A stretch of DNA of 64,000 nt from Mactromeris polynyma (taxonomy: Eukaryota > Mollusca > Bivalvia > Venerida > Mactridae). A program made the position numbers and the translations under genes. The notes under the pieces were generated by a model. The model ran no database searches and was not told where the DNA came from. It worked only from the letters and a program-made list of their open reading frames with translations. The DNA is taken from NCBI GenBank assembly GCA_032209605.1, contig JASFXZ010000043.1, positions 730,819 through 794,818 of the forward strand, in the 5' to 3' direction. Of the stretch, positions 1-13,900 are shown one piece after another (position 1 is the first letter of the stretch; the number at the start of each line of letters is the position of its first letter).

Positions 1-893
1 ACTAAACCATTCTGTGTATTACATGATATATATGTAATCATTTTGTGGTGTACATTCTTTTGTTAAAGTGCATAAATTTCCAGGCAACTCGTTCATCAAG
101 GATGGATGTGAAAATGGCCTGACAAAACATGTACAACATGTATTACTTAATATGGAATGATAAATGAAATACATGAGTAGGTTATCATGGTATACCATAA
201 TGGAAGGAAGCGATTATCATGATACTATATATGATAGTTATTGTTTGTTGCGTGGTAAGCCTAAGAGTACACATGCATAGTGGTATTAGACAAAATAATT
301 TATCCGTCATTTCAGGTGACATAAAGTTGATTCATATGACTGTGTTAGTATGATACAATTAGGAAGAGTGAATGTATGTTTTGGCTTAAGTCTTGCATAC
401 CTTTCACTTGAATCAGTTACATGTGTTAAGTAAATAGATATATAGCAAAACCATTACTTGGCCTTGCTATAAAACAAATATTTACTATGTTGGTTGTTGA
501 TAACAGACTATGTTACATGTATTTCTGATTTATATAAACAACCTTATCAGGGTAAAGGATCACCGACCAACCCGTGAGTTGTGTGTAAATAAGATGTTAG
601 AATAAACATTTTGGACACTGATTGATATTTTGTAAATATGTTGATGGCTGTGGTTTATCATGTGGGTACATTGACCTCTTTCTCAATCAAATCTACAATT
701 ATCTGGATATATTCAAACAAAAAAGTAAATCACTTATTTCATGTGAGGTTACAATTTAGATCAGTCTTTGTTTCTAATATTTTAAGGAAAGGTTTCAGAT
801 TTGGCTTGACACATTTTGAAATTACATGTATAAGAAAAACAAAGCCATTTTGCAGGTCTGATATTCATTAACAATTTCTGGAAAGCATAATTT
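1..893. other. Non-coding stretch before first array
   Basis: AT-rich DNA with no coding block I can recognise. The only sizeable open frame (638-871) has no family resemblance. The stretch lies upstream of the first visible synapsin exon, so it is probably synapsin intron, but the preceding exon is not in the window. Confidence 0.5.
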
Positions 894-2323
894 GGTCTAG
901 GGACTGAGCACTTGACTATCTACAGGTTGTGTGTTCATTAAGTCTAGGGACTGAGCACTTGACTATCTACAGGTTGTGTATTGAGGTCTAGGGACTGAGC
1001 ACTTGACTATCTACAGGTTGTGTGTTCACAGAGGTCTAGGGACTGAGCACTTGACTATCTAGAGGTTGTGTGTTGAGGTCTAGGGACTGAGCACTTGACT
1101 ATCTAGAGGTTGTGTGTTGAGGTCTAGGGACTGAGCACTTGACTATCTACAGGTTGTGTGTTGAGGTCTAGGGACTGAGTACTTGACTATCTACAGGTTG
1201 TGTGTTCATGAGGTCTAGGGACTGAGCACTTGACTATCTACAGGTTGTGTGTTCACAGAGGTCTAGGGACTGAGCACTTGACTATCTAGAGGTTGTGTGT
1301 TGAGGTCTAGGGACTGAGCACTTGACTATCTACAGGTTGTGTGTTCACAGAGGTCTAGGGACTGAGCACTTGACTATCTACAGGTTGTGTGTTCACAGAG
1401 GTCTAGGGACTGAGCACTTGACTATCTACAGGTTGTGTGTTGAGGTCTAGGGACTGAGCACTTGACTATCTACAGGTTGTGTATAACGAGGTCTAGGGAC
1501 TGAGCACTTGACTATCTATAGGTTGTGTGTTCATGAGGTCTAGGGACTGAGCACTTGACTATCTACAGGTTGTGTGTTCATGAGGTCTAGGGACTGAGCA
1601 CTTGACTATCTACAGGTTGTGTGTTGAGGTCTAGGGACTGAGCACTTGACTATCTACAGGTTGTGTATAACGAGGTCTAGGGACTGAGCACTTGACTATC
1701 TACAGGTTGTGTGTTGAGGTCTAGGGACTGAGCACTTGACTATCTACAGGTTGTGTGTTCATGAGGTCTAGGGACTGAGCACTTGACTATCTACAGGTTG
1801 TGTGTTCATGAGGTCTAGGGACTGAGCACTTGACTATCTACAGGTTGTGTGTTGAGGTCTAGGGACTGAGCACTTGACTATCTACAGGTTGTGTATAACG
1901 AGGTCTAGGGACTGAGCACTTGACTATCTACAGGTTGTGTGTTCATGAGGTCTAGGGACTGAGCACTTGACTATCTACAGGTTGTGTGTTGAGGTCTAGG
2001 GACTGAGCACTTGACTTTCTACAGGTTGTGTGTTGAGGTCTAGGGACTGAGCACTTGACTATCTACAGGTTGTGTGTTGAGGTATAGGGACTGAGCACTT
2101 GACTATCTACAGGTTGTGTGTTGAGGTATAGGGACTGAGCACTTGACTATCTACAGGTTGTGTGTTGAGGTCTAGGGACTGAGCACTTGACTATCTACAG
2201 GTTGTGTGTTGAGGTCTAGGGACTGAGCACTTGACTATCTACAGGTTGTGTGTTGAGGTCTAGGGACTGAGCACTTGACTATCTACAGGTTGTGTGTTGA
2301 GGTCTAGGGACTGAGCACATGAC
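894..2323. repeat. Minisatellite, ~44-bp unit, about 32 copies
   Basis: About 32 copies of a unit with core ggtctagggactgagcactt followed by a near-invariant gactatctacaggttgtgt. The core is nearly identical between copies. The linker between cores comes in a few discrete forms (ttga, ttcatga, ttcacaga, ataacga), which gives unit lengths of about 43-48 bp. The last unit is truncated near 2323 at gagcacatgac. There is no long open frame. Confidence 0.97.
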
Positions 2324-2925
2324 AGCAAACTTAAAAAACATGAATTATTGGCACAAGTACTGGTTGGTTACCCAGGAACCAGGAAACCATCATTAACAGT
2401 GATTGATAAGGTGTAATAATGTGTTTCACATTTAGATGTAAAATTCATAAGTTTGAAAACGAGTGGTAATACCACCATTCCTCATATATATTACATCAAC
2501 CATGTGTTAAAGGTATGGAGTTCAACCAGATGAAAAGCCTTGTGTAATAATTCTACGATATTTCCCCGACATCAAAGACTGGCACGCCCTTTGGTGTTCT
2601 GCAGATGCAGCTCCGTTTCATGTTTCTTTTATCAATGATTGCATTAATTCACTACAGGATATTAGTCAATGTTTTAATTAATAACATTAAGACAATCTAG
2701 AACATGTTGGACAAATTTGCAGTAGCAATGAGGTTTTGTATACACAGCAACCATTGTTCCACTCTCCTGATTGTAAGATATCTCAAATTTTATTTAATTT
2801 AAATCTGCTGGTTACATTGTTGAGTTTTAATGATTGTTATAATTATTGAGCCGAAAACATGTATCAGTGATAATCATTGTTTAGTCATAAAGCCTATAAC
2901 TGTTCCGTTATTTCTCTCAATGCAA
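2324..2925. other. Non-coding stretch between arrays
   Basis: AT-rich spacer between two minisatellites. I see no exon, RNA gene or transposon end here. Confidence 0.5.
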
Positions 2926-3465
2926 GCTTGTTGTGTACGAGCCTGTTGTGTACGAGTCTGTTGTGTACGAGTCTGTTGTGTATGAGTATGTTGTGTACGA
3001 GTATGTTGTGTACGAGCCCGTTGTGTACTAGCCCGTTGTGTACGAGCCTGTTGTGTACGAGTCTGTTGTGTACGAGCCTGTTGTGTACGAGTCTGTTGTG
3101 TACGAGTATGTTGTGTACGAGCCCGTTGTGTACTAGCCCGTTGTGTACGAGCCTGTTGTGTACAAGCCTGTTGTGTACGAGCCTGTTGTGTAAGAGCCTG
3201 TTGTGTACGAGCCTGTTGTGTACGAGCCTGTTGTGTACGAGTCTGTTGTGTACGAGCCTGTTGTGTACGAGCCTGTTGTGTACGAGCCTGTTGTGTACGA
3301 GCCTGTTGTGTACGAGCCTGTTGTGTACGAGCCTGTTGTGTACGAGCCTGTTGTGTACGAGCCTGTTGTGTACGAGCCTGTTGTGTACGGGCCTGTTGTG
3401 TACGGGCCTGTTGTGTACGGGCCTGTTGTGTACGAGCCTGTTGTGTACAAGTCTGTTGTGTATGT
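2926..3465. repeat. Minisatellite, 15-bp unit, about 36 copies
   Basis: Tandem copies of gcctgttgtgtacga with point variants (gtctg, gtatg, gcccg, tacta, tacgg). The unit is five codons long and lacks stops in several frames, so open frames of 105-214 codons appear on both strands. These are repeat artefacts, not genes. Confidence 0.97.
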
Positions 3466-4812
3466 GTTAAATCCTCTGACTTGTGGTCTTGGAATGTTAT
3501 TGACTCAATCACACCCACACGTTTCCTTGGGTTGCTTACAATAAATTGTACATGTATTCAGTTCAGTAATTTGAAAAATGTATCCGGACACCCCACCCTA
3601 TTATATTATCTTAACGTGGGATGTTCTGCTGAATTCAATTTGTTTGTACATTTGTATAACAGAATGCAGAGATTTGTGAGTTGAGAGATTGCTTCTGCTT
3701 GTTTCAGGCCAAGCAAAATATACTCATTACTCTGCATGCCAGTATTTACTGACGTTTTCTACAAGTACCAGACAAACACAATAAAATACTTTCCTGGTAT
3801 TTAATTGCTTCTTTAAGTAGGTAACCCACAGATAATTGCTTTTTGTGTTATGTCCTGATACAGGCATGTTTATTGTGATAAGTCAAATTGATAATGCCCA
3901 AGGGAAATAAGTCTTTGGCTGTAAATGTCTTGTTTAGAGACAACGTGTTTTACCCTTTAATTCTTGCCTAATTTACTTTTCATGTAATGAGATCTCTGGA
4001 CTCAAAAGCTTCTCTAATTGGTCACTTCTTAATTTGTCATATTTTTCAAAATAATTTACTGTAATGAAATATAATTTTTTTTTTTTTTACTTCATTCTTA
4101 CATATACCTCAGCAGTTTGAATCCCAAAATTCACAAATGATTGTAGAAAAAGTCTGGTTCAAAAGATTTCTATCCAAATTGTGATTTAGGGCAGAAACGT
4201 AGGATGACCACTTAGAGAAGTCTTTCAGTATACATCATTTCTCTGCAGTGCTCCAGTATTGTTTTGTTGTTTTTGACAGTAGTTGTATTTATGAACAACA
4301 GAACAAGTAATGACAGTATCTATATTTATCAACAACAGAACAAAGTTATGATCGACCGTAGTTGTATATTCCAGTATTGTTTAGAAGTTGTATTTGTATC
4401 ATATTGATTACTGTACAACAAATACCATGATTCAATTGTACATTTGAAAAATTAACAAGAATCAATGTTTGCTGTGTCAACATTATTTCAATATAAACTC
4501 TGGCTGAGCTTTGTCAGTATAGTGGAGTTGGGAAAGTCATATTTTCACACAAATCTCATTTTGAGTGTTGCCTCAAACTCAAGACTGTTTTCACTCAATT
4601 TAGTTTTCATTCAGTCTGTATTCATGTCCAGCTGTCTGAAGTATGCCACAGACCAGTCTCAAATATTGGAGTGCTGAATCAGCATTTGAGTGTAAATTCC
4701 CTCAAAAATTCTTAGATAAAGCTCTTCGGGAAATCTCAAAGAATAAGAGTGAATTGTGAAACTTGAGTGTAAGTCTGGACTTGGGATATTTGTGAGTACA
4801 TGACCTGGTTTC
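3466..4812. other. Non-coding stretch
   Basis: AT-rich DNA with a T homopolymer near 4075-4090. The open frames at 3481-3684 and 4465-4677 have no recognisable domain. No exon with a synapsin-like sequence was found. Confidence 0.45.
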
Positions 4813-7800
4813 ATAGACAATCTGTACATAGTTTACATTTACATTATGTGCATGTGTTACATAGACAATATGTGCATCTGTTACATAGACAATCTGTATA
4901 TTTGTTATAAAGACAATCTGTACATGGGTTACAAAGACAATCTGTACATGTGTTAAAAGACAATCTGTACATGGGTTACAAAGACAATCTGTACATGTGT
5001 TACAAAGACAATCTGTACATGTGTTAAATAGATAATCTGTACATGGGTTACAAAGACAATCTGTACATGTGTTACATAGACAATATGTTAATGGGTTATA
5101 TAGACAATATTTACATGTGTTACAAAGACAATCTGTACATTTGTTATAAAGACAATCTGTACATGGGTTATAAAGACAATCTGTACATGGGTTACAAAGA
5201 CAATCTGTACATGGGTTACAAAGACAATCTGTACATGGGTTACAAAGACAATCTGTACATGTGTTATAAAGACAATATGTACATGGGTTACAAAGACAAT
5301 CTGTACATGGGTTACAAAGACAATCTGTACATGGGTTACAAAGACAATATTTACATGGGTTACAAAGACAATCTGTACATGGGTTACAAAGACAATCTGT
5401 ACATGGGTTACAAAGACAATCTGTACATGGGTTACAAAGACAATCTGTACATGGGTTATATAGACAATATGTTAATGGGTTATATAGACAATATTTACAT
5501 GTGTTACATAGACAATCTGTCTATGTGTTACATAGACAATATGTTAATGGGTTATATAGACAATATGTTAATGGGTTATATAGACAATATTTACATGTGT
5601 TACAAAGACAATCTGTACATTTGTTATAAAGACAATATGTACATGTGTTATATAGACAATCTGTACATGGGTTACATAGATAATCTGTACATGTGTTATA
5701 TAGACAATATGTTAATGGGTTATATAGACAATATTTACATGTGTTACAAAGACAATCTGTACATGGGTTACAAAGATAATCTGTACATGTGTTATAAAGA
5801 CAATCTGTACATGGGTTACAAAGACAATCTGTACATGTGTTACAAAGACAATCTGTACATGGGTTACAAAGACAATCTGTACATGGGTTATAAAGACAAT
5901 CTGTACATGGGTTACAAAGACAATCTGTACATGGGTTACAAAGACAATCTGTACATGGGTTACAAAGACAATATTTACATGTGTTACATAGACAATCTGT
6001 ACATTTGTTATAAAGACAATATGTACATGTGTTATAAAGACAATCTGTACATGGGTTACAAAGATAATCTGTACATGTGTTATAAAGACAATCTGTACAT
6101 GGGTTACAAAGACAATATGTACATGTGTTACATAGACAATCTGTACATTTGTTATAAAGACAATCTGTACATGGGTTACAAAGATAATCTGTACATGTGT
6201 TACATAGACAATATGTACATGTGTTATAAAGACAATCTGTACATGGGTTACATAGACAATCTACACATTTGTTATAAAGACAATCTGTACATGGGTTACA
6301 AAGACAATATGTACATGTGTTACATAGACAATCTGTACATTTGTTATAAAGACAATCTGTACATGGGTTACAAAGATAATCTGTACATGTGTTACATAGA
6401 CAATATGTACATGTGTTATAAAGACAATCTGTACATGTGTTACATAGACAATCTGTACATTTGTTATAAAGACAATCTGTACATTTGTTATAAAGACAAT
6501 CTGTACATGTGTTATAAAGACAATCTGTACATAGTTTACATTTACATTATGTGCATGTGTTACATAGACAATCTGTACATTTGTTATAAAGACAATCTGT
6601 ACATTTGTTATAAAGACAATCTGTACATAGTTTACATTTACATTATGTGCATGTGTTACATAGACAATCTGTACATTTGTTATAAAGACAATCTGTACAT
6701 AGTTTACATTTACATTATGTGCATGTGTTACATAGACAATCTGTACATTTGTTATAAAGACAATCTGTACATTTGTTATAAAGACAATCTGTACATAGTT
6801 TTCATTTACATTATGTGCATGTGTTACATAGACAATATGTGCATCTGTTACATAGACAATCTGTATATTTGTTATAAAGACAATCTGTACATGGGTTACA
6901 AAGATAATCTGTACATGTGTTAAAAGACAATCTGTACATGGGTTACAAAGACAATCTGTACATGTGTTACAAAGACAATCTGTACATGTGTTAAATAGAT
7001 AATCTGTACATGTGTTAACTAGACATTCTGCACATGTGTTACATAGATAATCTGTACATGTGTTACATAGACAATATGTTAATGGGTTATATAGACAATA
7101 TTTACATGTGTTACAAAGACAATATGTACATGTGTTACATAGACAATCTGTACATGTGTTATATAGACAATCTGTACATGTGTTACAAAGACAATCTGTA
7201 CATGTGTTACATAGATAATCTGTACATGTGTTACAAAGACAATATGTACATGTGTTACATAGACAATCTGTACATGTGTTATATAGACAATCTGTACATG
7301 TGTTACAAAGACAATCTGCACATGTGTTACATAGATAATCTGTACATGTGTTACATAGACAATATGTATATGGGTTATATAGACAATATTTACATGTGTT
7401 ACAAAGACAATATGTACATGTGTTACATAGACAATCTGTACATGTGTTATATAGACAATCTGTACATGTGTTACAAAGACAATATGTACATGTGTTACAT
7501 AGACAATCTGTACAAGTGTTATATAGACAATCTGTACATGTGTTACAAAGACAATCTGCACATGTGTTACATAGATAATCTGTACATGTGTTACATAGAC
7601 AATAATTATGTATATGGGTTATATAGACAATATGTACATGTGTTACATAGACATTCTGTACATGTGTTATATAGACAATCTGTACATGTGTTACAAAGAC
7701 AATCTGTACATGTGTTAAAAGACAATCTGTACATGAGTTACAAAGACGATCTGTACATGCGTTAAATAGATAATCTGTACATGGGTTATACATGTATAGA

Positions 7801-7837
7801 CAATATGTGCATGTGTTACATAGACAATCTGTACATG
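4813..7837. repeat. Minisatellite, 24-bp unit, about 126 copies
   Basis: Tandem copies of a 24-bp unit with core acaaagacaatctgtacatg. Variants mix gggtt/gtgtt, acaaa/ataaa/acata and ctg/atg. The unit is eight codons, so frames stay open for up to 626 codons on + and 510 on -, translating to monotonous octapeptide repeats. There is higher-order structure: a block containing the rare variants tgttaaaaga and tgttaaatag occurs at 4951/5022 and again exactly 1967 bp later at 6918/6989. The array ends about 20 bp before the synapsin acceptor at 7858. Confidence 0.97.
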
Positions 7838-7858
7838 TTGCTATTTTCTGTATTTCAG

Positions 7859-7921
7859 CTCATTACCCCGAAGTTTCCTGTTGTGGTAAAAGTTGGTCAT
7901 GCACATTGTGGAAATGGAAAA
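7859..7921 (+). CDS. Syn: Synapsin exon (window exon 1)
   Basis: 21 codons, phase 0 at both ends. The acceptor is tgtatttcag and the donor gtaagt. It encodes the ATP-grasp Gly-rich loop GHAHCGNGK. It begins about 20 bp after the 24-bp array. Confidence 0.93.
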
Positions 7922-10900
7922 GTAAGTTGGTTTATATGATGTTTTTTTGCCATTATGCATTTAGTGATTTAATTTTATACACCCACAAATGAATTTGGAA
8001 GGGGGTTAATTCTGTAGTCTTCTTATGGTCTGTCTGTCTTTTGCAAAATATTTTTGTCATGAACTTCTTTTACTTTTTTTAATGGACTGTATGAAATTTC
8101 AAACACATGGTCAGAGGTAGATCCATGATTGAGATCAATTCACCACAATAATAATCAGGGGTGGTTCCAGGATTTGGGTTTTTTCTTTTTGGGGGGGGAG
8201 GACATAACTTTTTAGTCAGTTTGTGGTGGCGAAGACAAGGGGATAATATTACATAGCATAGTTATAAACATCGTAATAAATCAGAATTGCTCATATGAAA
8301 ATCTTATAATTAAAGATCTTGGTATATTTTCCTATTTATACTCAGACATACATGTAGGGTTGGGGATTTCGGACCCAATGAATGTATGATGTCCGATGGT
8401 ATTTGTACACAATTTCCATTTCTCTTTGTTCCTTTATATATCATTTCTGTAAATCAAGAAAAGCATTTAGTGATGTTGGAACATGAATGCAAGTTAGGAT
8501 AAATGATTTTCTCAGCTTCCTCAAATTACCTTCAAATGTTCTTTTCCAGGTGAAAATAGAGACTCATCACCAATTCCAAGACATAGCAAGTGTCGTCGCC
8601 CTGTCCAAATCATATGCTGCCACAGAACATTATATTGAGAGTAAATATGATATGCATATACAGAAGATTGGAACGCATTACAAGGCGTTTCTGTAAGTAT
8701 TCATAAATGTATAGATTTGTAAAAGGAAATAGGTTTTGTATTGTGCCAACAATTATGAACAGTGTAAACATGTCAAGCTATCCCAGTAATGTTTATCAGT
8801 ACTTATTCTGCATAGCTAATACCGGTTGGTCAACTTGGACAAAACTTTTATAAATAAAATAAATACTTTCACACCAAATTACCAGTACTAAGAAGCCTTG
8901 GTTTGGTCACAACCATGTCCACAATGGTTTCAACCATGGCCAGACGGTAGTCACCTTCCGCAACCATGTCCACAATGGTTTCAACCATGGCCAGACGGTA
9001 GTCACCTTCCACAACCATGTCCACAATGGTTTCAACCATGGCCAGACGGTAGTCACCTTCCACAACCATGTCCACAATGGTTTCAACCATGGCCAGATGG
9101 TAGTCACCTTCCACAACCATGTCCACAATGGTTTCAACCATGGCCAGACGGTAGTCACCTTCCACAATCATGTCCACAATGGTTTCAACCATGGCCAGAC
9201 GGTAGTTACCTTCATGGTCAACCACAATCGGTCTATATTTCAAGACTGACCATAGTTTATAAACATGGTTGACAATGATTGTTTAACCATGGTTGTCCAT
9301 AGTCAACCCATGCTCATGCAGTTCCAATCATGGTTGGTGATGAATGAGCTTGGTTCATGATTAACCATGGTCAGCAATGGAAATTTTTCTCAGGGGAAAT
9401 GCTCGAAAGCTAGGAAAAATTACCATGGAGCGAAAGCCTACGTAACCACTTAAACTCTGAAGCAGTAAAAAATATGATTATGTCATGCTAGTATTAGCAA
9501 TATAAAGGAACAATGGATTTTTCTACATAAAAAAGGAAAGACTTTGGAGAGGATAGATGTTTTTATGTCAATCCTAATGCTTATCTAAATTCAAAATTTA
9601 CAGTCAGATCGAAATTTGTGAATGTATCCTTAATTTAAACAATGATAAAGCAGCGAGCCCATTCGATAACATTAGAAGCAAGAAATATCTTGAAAGAAGA
9701 TGGTCAACGCAATTTGAAGGTTAATATAGGTTGTGCAACATAAAAAATTGCCAAGATGTTACGATTGCTGGTCACTCCAGATCCAAAATGGGTTTAGGTA
9801 AATTTACCGAAATTCAGTGGATTTCGGTAAGGTAGTCGAACACACGGTATTTGTTTTCATATTGAATGCACGTCGATCAATAGTAGCAGCATTATTAATA
9901 ATAATAATAATTAAAAAAGAAATGATTCCCTGTGGCAACCAATTCTCTCTCGTTTATTCTTATACGCATGAATTGTCTGTCACATAGTACATGTACAGTG
10001 GAAACTCCCTAATCTGGAAACTCTCCAGTCCGGAAATTTCCTGTAACTGGACAATTTTCTCGGTCTCGTTTTAGTTCCTCCAATACGACATATAAAAAAT
10101 CCCCACAATCCAGATCCTTCCTACTCCGGAATCTGAACAAATTTTTCTGTCTAGATTGTTATTTTACACGTATAATAAATCTCCCAAAACCGGACAATAA
10201 TTTTCTGCAAAAATACGTCAGATCGTATAATGACTGAGCATTGAAAGAAGGCAGAATAATTTTAATTGTCTCAGAGTCTATGAATATAGACCATTAGACG
10301 TTATCATCATATGCATTTAGTTTTGATGGAAACAAGGTAAGACCGGGTACGAGATGTACTTATGATGAAAACAATTGGAAAACATTGGATGTGAGCGCAG
10401 AAAAGGGTCCATTAGGTATACAAATCGCAATTAATTTTTTTTTACCCTAGATCATTATTTTCCTCTACAAAAATCTTTTGAAATGAAGCTATGGTGCATA
10501 GTTTTCAAGTATGGCGTTTTGAAAATAGATCGTACTAAGTGCATAGCTTGTCAGGTTTTATGGACGGTTTAACCTCGCGAAACACCCATACTTAATTTCA
10601 GCTATGTTTGAAATTATTTGACATGTTGAATCATTGATTGAAATACTTGCTTGAGATTGATATATCCACCTTATGCAGTGAAATTATCAACATATCAATA
10701 CAATTTTAAACTTGGAAATAAAACATCTAATACATTTTCTGCACAGTGTAATTTTGCTGTAATTTCTACATCTATTTAAGAATGAACTGCAGGTCAAAAT
10801 CTGAAGTTAATTACATTCAATGCTTTCATACAGTTTTAATTCAACGAGAGGCGTCTATAGCGGTGCATATTCTGAGAATCCAATTTTCTACAATTTCTAT

Positions 10901-13900
10901 AACGAATAAAAAAATTATAATGATAATTTACATATGAAAGAATTCAAATATCAACCAGTATTTAACACAGCATGTATTTTGCATATCGCATTGCAAATCT
11001 TCCTTTTATGAAAGGAGCATAAATATATTGGTCTCTTAGAACTTATGATTTTGAGCTATAAATTGAATTTTCAAGTTTACATAAATTTTGAAAAATATCA
11101 CGATAACGCAAACAACCTCTAGCGAAATTATTCAAAATACTGAAAGAATGTCTTGCCTTACGGACATTCAATGGAGGAATCCTCTCCAGTCCGAAATCTC
11201 CTCTAATTCGAACTCTATAGTTTGTCCGAAGGGTGTTCAGATTAGGGAGTTTCCACTGTACATGTACAACTGACAAGTAATTATCACGAAGTGCGAATAA
11301 CATGTGTCGCCAATCTTACCCGTCAACAAATACTACTATATTAAGCGGTCAATGAAAGGTGTGAATTATTGTATTGTTCGACCTATGTATTCAATGAATG
11401 AAATGATAGCTAGGGACCACAAATCCTGTTCGAGTGTTCGACCTATCTCTGTTCGAGTGATCTACTGTTAAATAATAAGAAATAAGAATGGCTTTCGACG
11501 GGACCTAAGAACCTGTTCGAGGTATCTACTGTGTTCGAGCCAAAACTGTCCGAAGTTTTACTGTATATACAAAGTTATTTTTTATAACAGTCTCAGTCCA
11601 AACATGTGGCTTGAAGGGTCAATAATAATAAGTTTGAAAAATAAAGGCCAATTAAATGATTTCAATAACTATCAACAATTCTAAGTTGTATAGGAAAATT
11701 ATTCACAATAGGTTGACAAAATTCCTTGAAGATAGCAATATCTTTAAAGAAAATGAAGCTGGTTTTCACAATGGTTTTTCATGTGTCAATCATATTTTAG
11801 CTTTATACTCATTTAGTTGAAATATTTATAAAAAAGAGAGAAAAAAGCTTGCATTGACCCATCATACATGAAATAGAGGTTTTATACATGTGGTTGTGTT
11901 GATTAATCATTGCATGTATAATTTGATAATGATCTGCTGTCTTTCTCCAACAGCCAGTATTGTGAAACATTTGATAATGATCTGCTGTCTTTCTCCGACA
12001 GCCAGTATTGTGAAACATTTGATAATGATCTGCTGTCTTTCTCCAACAGCCAGTATTGTGAAACGTTTGATAATGATCTGCTGTCTTTCTCCGACAGCCA
12101 GTATTGTGAAACGTTTGATAATGATCTGCTGTCTTTCTCCGACAGCCAGTATTGTGAAACGTTTGATAATGATCTGCTGTCTTTCTCCGACAGCCAGTAT
12201 TGTGAAACATTTGATAATGATCTGCTGTCTTTCTCCAACAGCCAGTATTGTGAAACGTTTGATAATGATCTGCTGTCTTTCTCCAACAGCCAGTATTGTG
12301 AAACGTTTGATAATGATCTGCTGTCTTTCTCCAACAGCCAGTATTGTGAAACGTTTGATAATGATCTGCTGTCTTTCTCCAACAGCCAGTATTGTGAAAC
12401 GTTTGATAATGATCTGCTGTCTTTCTCCAACAGCCAGTATTGTGAAACGTTTGATAATGATCTGCTGTCTTTCTCCGACAGCCAGTATTGTGAAACGTTT
12501 GATAATGATCTGCTGTCTTTCTCCAACAGCCAGTATTGTGAAACATTTGATAATAATCTGCTGTCTTTCTCCGACAGCCAGTATTGTGAAACGTTTGATA
12601 ATGATCTGCTGTCTTTCTCCAACAGCCAGTATTGTGAAACATTTGATAATAATCTGCTGTCTTTCTCCGACAGCCAGTATTGTGAAACGTTTGATAATGA
12701 TCTGCTGTCTTTCTCCGACAGCCAGTATTGTGAAACGTTTGATAATGATCTGCTGTCTTTCTCCGACAGCCAGTATTGTGAAACGTTTGATAATGATCTG
12801 CTGTCTTTCTCCGACAGCCAGTATTGTGAAACATTTGATAATGATTTGCTGTCTTTCTCCAACAGCCAGTATTGTGAAACATTTGATAATGATCTGCTGT
12901 CTTTCTCCAACAGCCAGTATTGTGAAACGTTTGATAATGATCTGCTGTCTTTCTCCAACAGCCAGTATTGTGAAACGTTTGATAATGATCTGCTGTCTTT
13001 CTCCGACAGCCAGTATTGTGAAACGTTTGATAATGATCTGCTGTCTTTCTCCGACAGCCAGTATTGTGAAACGTTTGATAATGATCTGCTGTCTTTCTCC
13101 GACAGCCAGTATTGTGAAACGTTTGATAATGATCTGCTGTCTTTCTCCAACAGCCAGTATTGTGAAACGTTTGATAATGATCTGCTGTCTTTCTCCAACA
13201 GCCAGTATTGTGAAACGTTTGATAATGATCTGCTGTCTTTCTCCAACAGCCAGTATTGTGAAACGTTTGATAATGATCTGCTGTCTTTCTCCAACAGCCA
13301 GTATTGTGAAACGTTTGATAATGATCTGCTGTCTTTCTCCAACAGCCAGTATTGTGAAACGTTTGATAATGATCTGCTGTCTTTCTCCAACAGCCAGTAT
13401 TGTGAAACGTTTGATAATGATCTGCTGTCTTTCTCCAACAGCCAGTATTGTGAAACGTTTGATAATGATCTGCTGTCTTTCTCCAACAGCCAGTATTGTG
13501 AAACGTTTGATAATGATCTGCTGTCTTTCTCCGACAGCCAGTATTGTGAAACGTTTGATAATGATCTGCTGTCTTTCTCCAACAGCCAGTATTGTGAAAC
13601 ATTTGATAATAATCTGCTGTCTTTCTCCAACAGCCAGTATTGTGAAACATTTGATAATCATCTGCTGTCTTTCTCCGACAGCCAGTATTGTGAAACGTTT
13701 GATAATGATCTGCTGTCTTTCTCCGATAGCCAGTATTGTGAAACGTTTGATAATGATCTGCTGTCTTTCTCCGACAGCCAGTATTGTGAAACGTTTGATA
13801 ATGATCTGCTGTCTTTCTCCAACAGCCAGTATTGTGAAACGTTTGATAATGATCTGCTGTCTTTCTCCAACAGCCAGTATTGTGAAACGTTTGATAATGA

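Noticed and set aside
2550..2640. GC-richer patch that might be a tRNA or exon
   Set aside because: No cloverleaf, box A/B or open frame with splice sites.
5043..6923. 626-codon + frame and 510-codon - frame
   Set aside because: Pure product of the 24-bp tandem unit. No start context, no non-repeat domain, and overlapping open frames on both strands.
1..7858. Upstream synapsin exons
   Set aside because: I looked for coding blocks matching the N-terminal half of the C domain and found none. They are probably further left.
11043..11303. 86-codon minus frame
   Set aside because: It is the end of the pogo/Tigger-like element read as protein.
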